A DNA stretch of 64,000 nucleotides, taken from assembly GCA_013176395.1 (NCBI GenBank), contig JABMLP010000026.1, forward strand, positions 310,001 to 374,000. Direction: 5' to 3'. Both the position numbers and the translations under genes were made by a program. The notes under the pieces are model-generated. The model saw only the letters and a program-made list of their open reading frames with translations. It did not search any database and was not told the origin of the DNA. The stretch is from Venturia oleaginea. Lineage: Eukaryota > Ascomycota > Dothideomycetes > Venturiales > Venturiaceae. Positions 21,484-32,321 of the stretch are shown here, piece by piece. Position 1 is the stretch's first letter. Each line of letters begins with the position of its first letter.

Positions 21484-22772
21484 TTTAATCCGACGTCCGC
21501 CGACGAGGAATGCGGGTTGCATCAATAGGTACATCGCGAACTCAATCCCCGCTTTAAATTCCGAGGTCTCAAACAGTTGTTATCCTCGAAAAGCAGGCGT
21601 GTGTAGGTGGGGAAACCTGGAGATATCTCACCCTTTGTTTTACCCTCAATTCTTGGGCGGGATGGATGGCCTTGTTTTTACATCTGCTTGTGGAGTTTCC
21701 ATGCTATGCGTCCATGCCAAACACACCTGCGCACACAATATCCCAAGAAAGCTTTCCCAAATCCCTACCACCTTCCCTTTCGAAACCATCAAAATCGACC
21801 GCATGCTTAAATAAATCACTCACCAATGCTCCTTCCAAAAACTCAATCTATCACTCCAGCACCGAGTATTTATGTGAAAAAACAAACCAGGAGTTTTCAC
21901 CTACGACAATACCATCCCACGCTGTCAAAACTGTATCAGACTACTATGTAGCATTCACGGATAAATGAACTGCGCAGGCAAACAAAGGAGCAACGTTCAA
22001 TCGCGCTACTAGATGGCAAGGTTCGCATCGAATCAAGGCGACATTGATAAGACATTATACATAGTGTGGCAAGAAATGATGGGATCAAAGGATCAACCAG
22101 ATAGAACAGTGACCCGTACGGAGGAGATTAGATCCTCGATCTCAGGCCGAAAGTATGGGGTCCGACGTTCCACAAATACAAAGGACAACTCCTCTATCAG
22201 TTAAATTATCAAGACCTCATAGTCCGGATATGTAGCCCTCAAGTCGACCTCTACATTTTCAGTCCCTGACCGAGATCGGAATCTCGATGATACCTAGCTA
22301 GCATAGTGTGCCAAACACTACTCTCGCATTCGGATGTCTTGTTCTTCGTCCTCGTAAAGTATACAAATCATCTGAAACTGTGAAGGATTATATTGATCGG
22401 TAACAAATACAAATAAAAAGTGTGCCCTCTGGGTATAAAAGGTCCTCATTATTCCGAATTGAAATCAACCGCTTCTGCCCCCGAAAAGTCAAAGCCCTTC
22501 CAGATTCCTGTTCCCCATCCATCGTTCCGAGCATCATACACCTGTGTATCATGTGAACATTAAGGCAACCACCATTATCATACCATTGTAGCTCTTGGCC
22601 TCTCCTTATCTCTCGAATGCTCCGGCATGCAAAAAACACAAAGCATGATCCGCTTAACGATTCTGCGGGTATGGCGAGTAGAATCGTGAGTCGGACCGCT
22701 CCATAACAATCTTGGCCGTGGGCATCGCCGTAGGCCAGTATTCGCAAACCCATCATTACATCCATCTGCAAA
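21484..22772. other. Intergenic, no gene seen
   Basis: Rich in short repeats and stop codons in all frames. It probably includes the 3' UTR of the minus-strand F-box-like gene. Confidence 0.3.
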
Positions 22773-23972
22773 TCATTCTTCCACATATAGTTTTAGCTTT
22801 CTCGTGACCTCCTTCACGACAAGAGCCTTCGAATCCTCATGAATGCGACTCGGAGCATGCCAATAGTAGGTGTCGTTCACAGGCTGTTTCATCTCCACCC
22901 TGTCCGCCTTGAGCTTGCAGAGGTACTCAAGGAATCTCGCGTCTGTCATTGCCAACGCTCTTCGGCCCCAGAAAGTGAGCGTGACCTTCTTCAACTGGGC
23001 CTGCTTAGCCAGAACCTTGAGACCTTCAATAAGGTGTCCATCGTGTACGTAGCGGCGCTCTTCTGATCGTTTCAAATGAGGGGTGGTGCTGGGCGTCGCG
23101 TCATCAAAGCAGAGCCATAGGTGGCGCATGTACGACACATTGCTTGGGCCAACAGTCTGGAGGAAGAGACGTAAATCCTTGTAGCCAATCTCTTTCCGTT
23201 CGCCAGCCCAGAATGGTCTTCGCATCTCTTTGTTGCGGGCAAAGTAGAAGGTATTTTCTCCGTACAGAACCGTGCGGCCTTCCTCGTATATCTGTTTGCA
23301 GCTGCGCAAGAACGCGGAGGAATGTTGGAGGTTTGTGGGCGAAAGGAAGTCGAATTTGGTTCTGTCCTTGAAGACGAGGTTGTACACCTTGTTGCGTAGC
23401 TCTGGAGGCAGCTTTAAGAATCCCATTTTGCTATTGTCGGCTTGTCTGCTTTCCACATTACGTAGCTGTCCAATCGCTCCCATGGAATTTTGACTCCTCG
23501 TACATAGAGGTACGTTGGAGAGATTCAGCTGTACCTTCAGCGGCCCGCTAAATCCGGGCGCGATGTTGAATGTGAGGTTGATTGGCTCGAGGTCGTGCAG
23601 GTACAGCTGCGGCCGCGCATCTGGCTGGAGAGGTTCCGGACTACCAAATCGAGAAGGAGGATCTTCTAGAGGGAGAGGTGACAGAGGCGGTGGTGTCGGT
23701 GACGGTGACCGCCTTCTGATCTTCCGCTTCTTCTTGGGAGGTTCGTCTTCGTCTTCCTCCTCCTCAAGTTCTCTCAGCTCATCATCCAAGAGTAGATCGT
23801 CACCAAAGTCGCTGAGCTCGTCATCCAAGACTTGAAGATCGACGAAATCCGGACCAGGACTCTTCTTCTTGCCAGCGCAATTGCGAATTGGGCGTCCGTT
23901 TCGGTTGTACTTGGTTGCGAAGTCGCCATCGGCCAATTCGAGACTCGCAGCGCGCCGATGTCCAGGAGGCAT
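22773..23972 (-). CDS. F-box/2EXR-like nuclear protein, unknown function
   Basis: Single exon, 399 residues. The N-terminus carries an acidic stretch (DDELRELEEEEDEDE, ~52-80) followed by a basic KKKRKIRRR segment that looks like a nuclear localisation signal. At ~185-200, GFLKLPPELRNKVYNLVF is the short F-box-like motif found in large fungal families of unknown role, followed by SSAFLRSCKQIYEEGRTVLY, also standard for this group. The remainder (MRHLWLCFDD, LKKVTLTFWG) continues the same fold. Such proteins may be substrate adaptors, but no substrate can be inferred. Frames on the opposite strand are shadows. Confidence 0.75.
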   Translation of the reverse strand: MPPGHRRAASLELADGDFATKYNRNGRPIRNCAGKKKSPGPDFVDLQVLDDELSDFGDDLLLDDELRELEEEEDEDEPPKKKRKIRRRSPSPTPPPLSPLPLEDPPSRFGSPEPLQPDARPQLYLHDLEPINLTFNIAPGFSGPLKVQLNLSNVPLCTRSQNSMGAIGQLRNVESRQADNSKMGFLKLPPELRNKVYNLVFKDRTKFDFLSPTNLQHSSAFLRSCKQIYEEGRTVLYGENTFYFARNKEMRRPFWAGERKEIGYKDLRLFLQTVGPSNVSYMRHLWLCFDDATPSTTPHLKRSEERRYVHDGHLIEGLKVLAKQAQLKKVTLTFWGRRALAMTDARFLEYLCKLKADRVEMKQPVNDTYYWHAPSRIHEDSKALVVKEVTRKLKLYVEE

Positions 23973-24056
23973 TGTCGTTCTGTGGCACCAGATCAGCTCA
24001 GTGCCTACGACGGCGATGGCAGTCTTGGGAAGGTTTGTTAGAGGTGATGGAGAGTT
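23973..24056 (-). promoter_or_regulatory. 5' flank of the F-box-like gene
   Basis: Short leader between the start codon at 23972 and the minisatellite at 24057. No defined elements were identified. Confidence 0.2.
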
Positions 24057-24154
24057 GGAAGGTGGTTGTAGGAAGGTGGTTGTAGGAAGGTGGTTGTAGG
24101 AAGGTGGTTGTAGGAAGGTGGTTGTAGGAAGGTGGTTGTAGGAAGGGGGTTGTA
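24057..24154 (+). repeat. 14-bp minisatellite, seven copies
   Basis: Seven tandem copies of GGAAGGTGGTTGTA, the last with one change. It lies 85 bp upstream of the F-box-like gene's start codon, so within its promoter or 5' leader. Confidence 0.9.
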
Positions 24155-24417
24155 GAAGGCTTGTAGAAGGCTTGTAGAAAGGACGAGTGTGTGAGTTGAC
24201 GGCACCAAGGTGTTGGGCCCGTGTGATGGCACGTCAAAGCGAATGAGTCGATGGATCGTTTGATGTTCCGATGGAAAGCTCCGTGTTGTATTGAAAAGGA
24301 TGGGGCTAATGCGGAGGCCAAAAAGAAGTGGTGACTTACATTGTTGTCGCACTTGAGATGGGGCCTTTTTGAATGCCATCCAAGGCAGGTTGAATGGAGT
24401 TGAAGGGAATGTGTTGA

Positions 24418-24494
24418 AGGATTGAGGATTGAGGATTGAGGATTGAGGATTGAGGATTGAGGATTGAGGATTGAGGACTGAGGATTGAGGATTG
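24418..24494 (+). repeat. 7-bp tandem repeat, eleven copies
   Basis: Eleven copies of AGGATTG, one changed to AGGACTG. It is 260 bp beyond the 14-bp repeat. It is not the usual fungal telomere repeat (TTAGGG). Confidence 0.9.
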
Positions 24495-24693
24495 GAAAGG
24501 TTCGGCGATAATGACTTGGACGGGACTTAGGAAATTACGCTACAGCGCAGAAGGAACGACCTCGAAATAGGAAGTCACCCAGGCCCAGGTGCCGGCCCAC
24601 GTCGATGGCAGGGATATCTATGTCTGTCAACACCACACAAGGACGGGTCGCCGGTGCAGAGCGCAAGGAAGAAAAACAAAGGAGAAAGAAGTT

Positions 24694-24779
24694 TGGGCTG
24701 GCTCGAAAGGAACTCGAAGGTTGGGCCGGCTCAAAGGAACTCGAAGTTCAGGCCGGCTCGAAAGGAATTTGAAGCTGGG
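24694..24779 (+). repeat. ~28-bp tandem repeat, three degenerate copies
   Basis: Three copies of a unit like GGCCGGCTCGAAAGGAACTC followed by GAAG and a variable end. Confidence 0.7.
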
Positions 24780-26044
24780 AAAGTGAAAACGGAGAGCGGA
24801 TCTCTCTGGCACTTGCAAGGCGATGGCGACGGTGGGGCAGAGTTGGCGTCGGCGTCCTGCTGCAGAAGTCTGGGACTGGCAGCTGGCTAACAGGAAGAAG
24901 GGCGCTGGTGGAGAAGTCCAGTCCAGTCGAGGTGGCAGAGTGCAGACGGCCAGGTCAAGACGCGCGAAAGACCCGCGACGCACTTCTTGCCTCACCCTCC
25001 TACACTCTGGCGGCGGCTGTCTGCGAGCTGGTGGACGTGGAGGGAGTAGATTGCATTGGAATTTCCAGGGCGACCCTATATGCTGATTTCAACCATTAAT
25101 TGCCATGGTAAGACGGTCCCTGTCCATCTGTCTCAATCTCAAGAAATGACATGGAGATATAATCCGCTCGGCGTATTGCACACGTCGCAAAACAACAGCT
25201 ATATGTCTCAGCCATCTCTAATCCTGCCGCCATGGGACGAAACTTGGGAATCGAATCCTCCCAGCTCGATCCACGGCGCGCGAGGCACGTTTAGGCACTA
25301 CAACGTCAAGATTCCATCGGATTCAATCAAATTGTGCCCCAAAGGTGGTGTGGGCAGGCACATATCAGCAGAACCCGCGTCCATGGACGAGCCACAGAGC
25401 GAGGATGTGTGTTGAGTAGGCCAATCTCGTCATCTGGAGTTTTAGTTGTGAAGAACAAAAGAAGCCGGCGCGGGCGAGAGGGAATGGCAAGTCACGGAGC
25501 GTTATACGGTACAATGAAACTTTGCGTGTATGATGTGGAAAAATTGCAAATACGAGCTATAATACCAACCCCAGCCAATTGGATATCGACACGTGATAAT
25601 CTATTGCTCTCATAATCAGTTTCCAGTTTCCAGTTTCCACACTTCCGCAGGCCGCACACGCAATCAACAGCCCTAGGATTCGAATCCCTCTCCAAGCCTG
25701 GCATTGCATCTGTTGCTATTGAGTTCAATCAAAACCAAAGCATCCTCACTTCGATTTAGTCTCTAGAACCTTAATGATGACATGTAGCTGCGCTCCGTTT
25801 ACGTACCGGTAGCTGGTAAGATGCATTGCAGCTTCGCCTGGGAATAGAATCATCAGAAATATTATACATCAGCACTTCTGAGCTGCAAAGAAAACATGGA
25901 CAGAGTGTGAGCCAACGAAGATGAATACCGCGTACTAACCCTTGCTTGACCCCGATTCCAAAGCCGGCGCTAGCTCTCGATGCGAGGCAAACTCTCATAA
26001 ATACCTAAGAACCACTTCTCTCTGATCCTATTGCCACTGTAAAT
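24780..26044. other. Intergenic upstream of SHMT
   Basis: No supported gene. It holds the promoter of the SHMT gene in its last few hundred bases. Two short T-arm-like motifs near 25245 and 25680 do not build a tRNA. Confidence 0.35.
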
Positions 26045-27965
26045 ATGGCGTCGTTCAGAGCAAGCTGCAAGGCTTCGCGCACATTTCTTTCCTCCAGGAC
26101 CAGACCCATTAGTCTGAGGAATGTCGCTGTCCGAACACCGCAGTGGCGGGGTCTATCCAATGACGCGCAGATGAAGGTGAGCATTGCTACTTACCTACTA
26201 CGCGATCGTGCAGTGTCTTTTTGCTAATCAGGTACAGCTGCTATCTGCACACCTACAACAAGCCGACCCTACTGTATACGGGATAATAGAAAGGGTGCGC
26301 CTCGAATCCCTCCCACAAAACGCTGAACACGATACATCATGTCTAATTCGAGATCGATGTCGATAAATTTCTGGCAAAGTTGAGAAATGAATTGTCAGAA
26401 GTTTAGCGATATCCATCACGAACTGCGCAGATAGCTGGATCCGGAGGCAGAAGAAGGGACATCAGTTGACCTGACCTGCATCTTTAGGAGAAACGGCGAC
26501 AGAAGCATTTCATCAACCTGATTCCGTCGGAGAATTTCACGTCACAGGCTGTTCTCGATGCTTTGGGAAGTGTTATGCAGAGTGTGTGCTTCTACTGGTC
26601 GTCGTGGTGGCATGGACTGACAGTGTCTAGACAAGTACTCGGAAGGATACCCGGGAGCACGATACTACGGAGGAAATGAACACATCGATGAGGCTGAGAC
26701 GCTGTGTCAACAGAGGGCTCTCCAGGCATTCAGACTGAATCCAGAAGAATGGGGTGTCAATGTGCAGCGTGGGTAGTCTCTATCTATCACCATCGTTCAC
26801 AGAAGTTAGCTTACACGCGACAGCATTATCTGGGTCTCCCGCCAACTTGTACACTTACTCGGCACTTCTAAATACTCATGACCGCTTGATGGGTCTCGAC
26901 CTTCCTCACGGTGGCCATCTCTCTCATGGCTACCAGATCCCCAACAAGAAAATATCTGCCATATCCAAATACTTCGAAACCCTACCATACAGGCTAGACG
27001 AGTCCACAGGTCTCATTGACTACAACAAGCTGGAGGAGCAGGCATTGTTGTATAGGCCTAAATTGATCGTTGCTGGAACATCGGCATACAGCAGGTTGAT
27101 AGACTACGCCAGGATGCGAGAGATCTGTAACAAGACAGGCGCATATCTTCTGAGCGACATGGCACACATATCAGGTCTGGTGGCTGGCGACGTCATTCCA
27201 TCGCCATTCCCATTCTCAGACGTTGTTACCACGACCACCCACAAATCGCTGCGCGGACCTCGAGGAGCCATGATATTTTACCGAAAAGGTGTGAGGCGAG
27301 TGGACAAGAAAGGCGTTGCAGAGAAGTACGATCTTGAAGGTCCGATCAATGCTTCAGTCTTTCCAGGGCATCAAGGAGGTCCGCACAACCATACAATCAC
27401 GGCGTTAGCAGTGGCACTACAGCAAGCCATGGCACCGGAGTTCAAAGAATACCAAACGACCGTTCTGGCCAACGCGAAGGCACTCTCAGGACGGCTTGGT
27501 GCATCAAAAGCCCAAGGAGGCCTCGGATATAATGTTGTCAGTGGTGGCACGGACAATCACCTTGTCCTGATTGATATGAAAGACAAAGGTGTCGATGGAG
27601 CCAGAGTTGAGCGCGTATTGGAACTGGTAGGCGTGGCCAGCAATAAGAACACAGTCCCAGGTGACAAGTCTGCAATGAAGCCAGGTGGATTGCGCATGGG
27701 AACACCAGCAATGACTACACGTGGTTTCCAGCCAGAGGATTTCACTCGAGTGGCTGACATCGTACACCGTGCTGTCCACATCACCACACAGGTGGACAGA
27801 TCGGCAAGGGAAGCAGCCGAATCCAAGGGCCGAAAGAATCCTGCCAGTGTTGCTGCTTTCAAGGAATACCTTGGCGAGGGCCAGGACATAACCGACATTG
27901 TCCAATTGCGACGAGAAGTCGAGGACTGGGTCGCCACATTCAGTTTGCCTTGGGACGACTCGTGA
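26045..27965 (+). CDS. Serine hydroxymethyltransferase, probably mitochondrial
   Basis: Five exons (26045-26176, 26232-26294, 26488-26581, 26631-26768, 26824-27965) encode 522 residues. Residues 1-36 are Arg/Ser-rich with no acidic residue, as in a mitochondrial presequence ([20 protein letters not shown]). Family blocks follow in order: [75 protein letters not shown], and the PLP-lysine motif [14 protein letters not shown] with Lys at residue 283. The C-terminal [15 protein letters not shown] is also present. The enzyme interconverts serine and glycine and supplies 5,10-methylene-THF. Intron 1 ends ATCAG followed by GTACAG, so two acceptors 6 nt apart are possible. Intron 2 is 193 nt, longer than its neighbours, because it contains a palindromic insert. 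Confidence 0.96.
26356..26413. repeat. 58-bp palindromic element inside SHMT intron 2
   Basis: The arms GATGTCGATAAATTTCTG and, on the other strand, GATATCGCTAAACTTCTG are imperfect inverted repeats (18 of 22 over the full arm) around a ~14-nt loop. They are related to the element at 28041-28100. Confidence 0.6.
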
Positions 27966-28040
27966 TGATTGCGACGGGGCGAGGTTGCGGGTTCCCTCCA
28001 ACCTTATTACTAAATCTGAATGAACACTACCAGATTATGA

Positions 28041-28100
28041 TAGATATCGCAAAATTTCTGGCAATCGCGAAGTAAATCTCCAGAAACTTTGCGATATCTA
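28041..28100. repeat. 60-bp palindromic element downstream of SHMT
   Basis: The 21-nt arms start TAGATATCGCAAAATTTCTG and pair with one mismatch around an 18-nt loop. The same arm sequence, diverged, occurs in SHMT intron 2. Confidence 0.7.
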
Positions 28101-31088
28101 TTCGAGTTTGAAAAGGTGTTAAGGAAAGAGTTTCGGGAAGGCGCGGTGTTCAACAGCGCCAGAGTAAAAAATGACAGAGTTGGCGTACCACTGGCTCAAC
28201 GAGGTGCAAAGGCGATTGTTTTTGGGCCACCACGGCCTTGGTATTGTAGCTCGTCGTCACAATCGCAGTCGGAACTCTAGCGATTGTAACTACAAGAATC
28301 AGCAGAGAATTACTGAAAAACAATATGGCTATGTTTGCGATTGTCCTTGACGACATCAAAACTTCGAAAGTAGCTTTTATTACCTTCGCCTCATTTACTA
28401 TCTTTTCTTCGCTTCTCTCTTGACTTTAACTAGCACTCACATCATTATTGACTACAGATATCTTTTTGATGGCAATGTCTATTTGAACATCTACTCATTT
28501 TGTTCACCATCATCACATTCTTCTCTGTTCCCTCTCTCACGATCTCTACGACAAACTCGGCCGCTACGAATACCATCGATATTGCGAGCACAACAGTCAC
28601 AGCTCGCAACAACCAAAACCACACTTCAAGCTACTCCCCAGCAACAGCAGCAGCAACAGATACCAAAAGCATCGAATCCGTCACTTCAAATCGACACTTC
28701 TCATCCCACCTCCCACCACAAAGGTCACACATCAACCCTCTCACGACGCCAACATTACCTCTTCCAACCACTAGAAAGCTACTCAGCAACCCCAGCGTCC
28801 GATATCTTCCCCACTCCCACTGCGACAGACTTAACACTTCCGATGGGTTGACAGCTGATGGCGGAGAGAGGAAATGGGTTGGAAAGCAGGGGGTTGATGT
28901 AGCCACGTGGGTGATTTGGTTATACATCGTTGCGTCTGTTTTGGGGTTGTGGGGGAAGGGGGTTATTACGAGGACAGGGGATTGGATTGGGTGAGGAGAG
29001 AATGGCTATGGGAATGGTGGAGGTAACGGAGTTAATGGGAATTGAAGGGATAGATGGTGGAGGAGGTTGGGACCTGGGGAGTTGGAGAGGTTGGGGTTTT
29101 AGTATGGGTTTTGGGTTTTGGTGGAGGTGATGGGGATAGGGATGAGTAAGGCTAGAAGTGAACGCCGATACTTGGAAAAGAACAGTCGAGATCTTGTGGG
29201 CTTGACGATGGTTTTATTTTGCTGGATTAAGGATCAGATTTTGAAGGCGGTGCTTATGATTTACGAAAAATGGGTTAGGTGTACATACACCGTCGACTCA
29301 TATGGAGTATGGATGGAGGCCGTCGTGCTGCTGGACAGCCACAGGGGATATTTCGGATCAAAAGAGGCAAACCAAGAGCCACATGCAGTAAGCTTTTCTC
29401 CAAGCCCCCAACGCTTCAATCGCGTTTCATCAATGTCCTCGGTAGTAGATATCCTAATGAGTAGTTAAAAAACCCCGAAAATTCCGACATAAGGTTTACC
29501 AACTTCAGACCCTCGGCATTGATGGACGGCTTAGTATAGTTAGTAAAGAACCCGAGATCTCGTTTCAGATCCAAGGATTCTTGCGAACTGCGGCCGGAGA
29601 TGGTCGTGTATCAGTAAGACTGGTAAGGAAGGAGAGGAGGATGGCTGGATTCTACGGTCCGAGTACTACGTATAGGGAAAAGGGAGGTATCTACTGCGGT
29701 AGGATAACTCAATGCTAGTTTTCAAGGGTCAAACGGCCGACTCTGAGCTATAAGGATTCTGCTTCCCGCTTGGAATGCTTTTAGGGGATATATACGAGGA
29801 GTGGGAGGAAGAATCCTGTATATAACCGGGCCCTTCGCTCGACGCTGGACCCTCTCCTACCTTCAGATTCGTTCCTCTCCTTTCCTCCCTTGGAGAGACC
29901 GAGGAAAGCGTCGACTCGAAGGGAGAGGGTGCGGCGTCGAGCAAAGGGCCCGATTAAGTCCTTTGCTTAGCACGTCCACATGCCGCTGGGAGGCTTGAGG
30001 ATTGAGAACTTATTCTCTCCGCCGACCAAGATGAATGTAACCGTGGATCTTCCAAAAGTCCTGCCCTTATTCGGCCGGTTCGAACGAACGGCAGTGCGCG
30101 TACTTTGATGGATAGGGAGGTGGCCATCGAGGCATATCATTGCGGGAGAATTAAAGCTGTTTCCCGAGGTTGTAAGGCGACCACGTTGTAGAAGGATTCG
30201 TTGCCTTTGCCAAAGCAGCCGAGACGTATTGAGTAGTTTTCTAGGCGGCCAAGAAAGCAGCAGAACAGGAACCGTAGGATCTTTATACGAAGTTGACAAG
30301 ATTCTACTCACAGAGCAGGAAGCAAGTGGGGCAACGTTAAACGACGTGTTTCAAAGAGATGATCTAGTGGCTTTCGGATTTTGGAAAAAAAGGTCTGTTC
30401 GCATCTGTCGTCGTCAACCTCGATTCAGCAACCCTGTCTACTGTATAAAATCTGCCGAAGTGTGTCACGAACAGATACGTTCTTTGGCTTGGACACTAGA
30501 GGAAGTTCTTAGGTAGTCGGTTGGGAAAGGAAATGGTAACTGGATGATGACCCGGCAATAGACTCATTTTGCATCCATTTCTTTCTCGCGAGATGTTCCG
30601 GCGATGTTCCGACCAAATCTAAAGAAGATTTAGGGCGGGCTAGATTAGGAAAAGACGAGGCTTTACACGCCCTCTCTCTTGGGTAAGGTAGATAAAGAAG
30701 GGGAGAGGAGAGATAGGCCAAATTTCGAGGTTTAAGAGCGTAAAAGCGGCGAGAAGCTGAATATCTACTTAAATATTCCGAGGATCGTATACGATATTCC
30801 GTAATAGGCTTAGATTCTCCTCTTCCCGTATAGGCAGCTAGGAGAAGCTTACTCCTAAGAGTTCTGTAGAATTACTAGGAAAGGCTCGCCTCCAAGAACG
30901 GGGATAATCTCGCTTCTGTTTTAGGTTCTGCCAAAATACCGCCGAACATCATCGGCACATGTTGGAGCAAAAAAGTTGCAAAACGAGTCTAATATCACTG
31001 CAAGTATAAGTATGGTTGTTGTATTAGAAGGATCGAAAGTAAACATCCTCTACTCGACTTCCTCACAGATCTTTTAGAATTTCTAACA
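28101..31088. other. Gene-poor 3 kb stretch
   Basis: No supported gene. Plus-strand frames at 28420-28994 are dominated by Thr/Ser/Pro/Gln low complexity; one ends in a hydrophobic segment (ATWVIWLYIVASVLGLWG), but without splice or domain support I do not call a gene. From ~29000 the strand is G-rich (GGTTGGG runs). An inverted repeat lies at 29827-29952. The rest may be decayed repeat DNA. Confidence 0.4.
29827..29952. repeat. Inverted repeat with 31-nt arms
   Basis: The left arm CGGGCCCTTCGCTCGACGC... (29827-29857) matches the reverse complement of 29922-29952 at about 28 of 31 positions, with a ~64-nt spacer. Confidence 0.65.
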
Positions 31089-31309
31089 ATGCATATCCTA
31101 TCCACTGCCCTTACTAGTCTTATCCTTCTCCAAGGCATCGCAGCTCAGGAATGTGGCGCGCCACCAGCCAACTGTTCTCCTATAAACGTACGAGTTCCTA
31201 TTCCTCCATCTTAGAAGGCGAACTTGGGCTAACTTAACAGTAGTGTTTCAATTTCAGTCCCAACCCCTGGGCCAGTTGTAAAAGCAAGGTCGAGTCTCTC
31301 TTACCTTAA
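31089..31309 (+). CDS. Small secreted cysteine-rich peptide (candidate)
   Basis: Two exons, 31089-31187 and 31244-31309, joined over a 56-nt intron (GTACGA, a GCTAAC branch site, TAG acceptor), encode 54 residues. The first ~19 form a clear signal peptide (MHILSTALTSLILLQGIAAQ). The mature part has four Cys in a C-x6-C-x4-C-x10-C spacing (ECGAPPANCSPINC, then FNFSPNPWASC). Small secreted Cys-rich peptides are common fungal effector or defence candidates; no specific role can be assigned. The downstream acceptor choice (CAG versus TAG three bases later) decides whether the frame stays open; TAG is chosen here. The gene could continue into the open region at 31392-31839. Confidence 0.4.
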
Positions 31310-32321
31310 CTTACTCTTTAGAAAGCCAAACACTAGCTATCCATATCTCCCACGAGAGCAAGTCTCGAAGTTAGAACTAGAGTCTAGGGAGCTCAGCTGC
31401 CGCTTCTTGGAGCGATGCATTCATCTTTTGTCGGGATGGCAGGTGTTCGACTTTGGCCGCGATATACGATATACTTTTATGGATTCGATGGGCTGACGAG
31501 ATGGATAGTGCAAATATTCTCCCCCTCGAGTCGCTTGCTGCGCTCAACGAGTCTTGTATTGCCCGCCACGCTGAATGGGGAGGGAAAGGTGAGACTCATA
31601 CTGTGAATCTTCATCGCCAATTTCGTATTCTGATCTGTAGTAGTGGTGGTGTTTTCAAGACCTGCTTCTTCTGTTTGGGAGTGAGCGACTGTTTAGGGGA
31701 GGTGGAGAAATCTTTTGGTTTTTCGACGATGGGCGAAGTTGAAGAGTTGGAGGTTTGGCTTCAAACATGGAAATATTTCTCCCCGTATACGAAAATCAGA
31801 AGGGAGGCATATGTCTATCAGCAGTTTCATGAACTATGAATGGAAGCTCTTCCTCGGTTTGTCTTACAAGTGAGCTAGAAATCCGTCTTATTCGAACTAA
31901 AATTCAGAACTTGTGAAGCCTACACTACATCTTTTGTTACTGTGTAGCATGAGGCTGAATGCAGTGAAGATACCGCGTACAGGTACAACACGGAAGCATG
32001 CATGGCCAAGGACGGTCTACAGGTAATCACTGGACAATGCAAAATAAGGCCATCTATCCTCTGCTGACACTTCGAGAATCCCAGCCCCATATGGGGCGCA
32101 TTCCTGTGTAACCTAGAGACCTACTTATGAAGGCTTCTCTCATCCATAATGGTTGTTAATCTTATACCGTCCAACTGTTTTCGCAATTCGTCCTCCCTCG
32201 TTCTTTCAACCTTCTTTCAACTCTCAAACCCCTCTTAAAATTCCTCAGCGCCCGCATTATACCTCCGAACACTCTTTTATAGCCTCGGACACTCTCTCAA
32301 GGGACGGCGATAACGACGGCA
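31310..32321. other. Open, coding-like but unassigned region plus intergenic
   Basis: From about 31392 to the stop at 31839 one plus-strand frame is open for ~149 codons with balanced composition (SWSDAFIFCRDG, IYDILLWIRWADEMDS, LESLAALNESC, WLQTWKYFSPYTKIRREAY). It has no ATG near its start, so it would need an upstream exon, or it is a remnant. No family was recognised. 31840-32321 looks intergenic. Confidence 0.3.

Noticed and set aside
24418..24494. Possible internal telomere repeat
   Set aside because: The unit AGGATTG is not TTAGGG-like and lies in a promoter region among other minisatellites.
25240..25700. T-arm-like motifs (GGATTCGA/ATTCGAATCC) near 25245 and 25680, possible tRNAs
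   Set aside because: No acceptor, D or anticodon stems pair around them in either orientation, with or without introns.
28420..28994. Plus-strand frames of 143 and 164 codons with a C-terminal hydrophobic stretch
   Set aside because: Composition is CA-repeat driven, with no splice signals or domains; not enough to call a gene.
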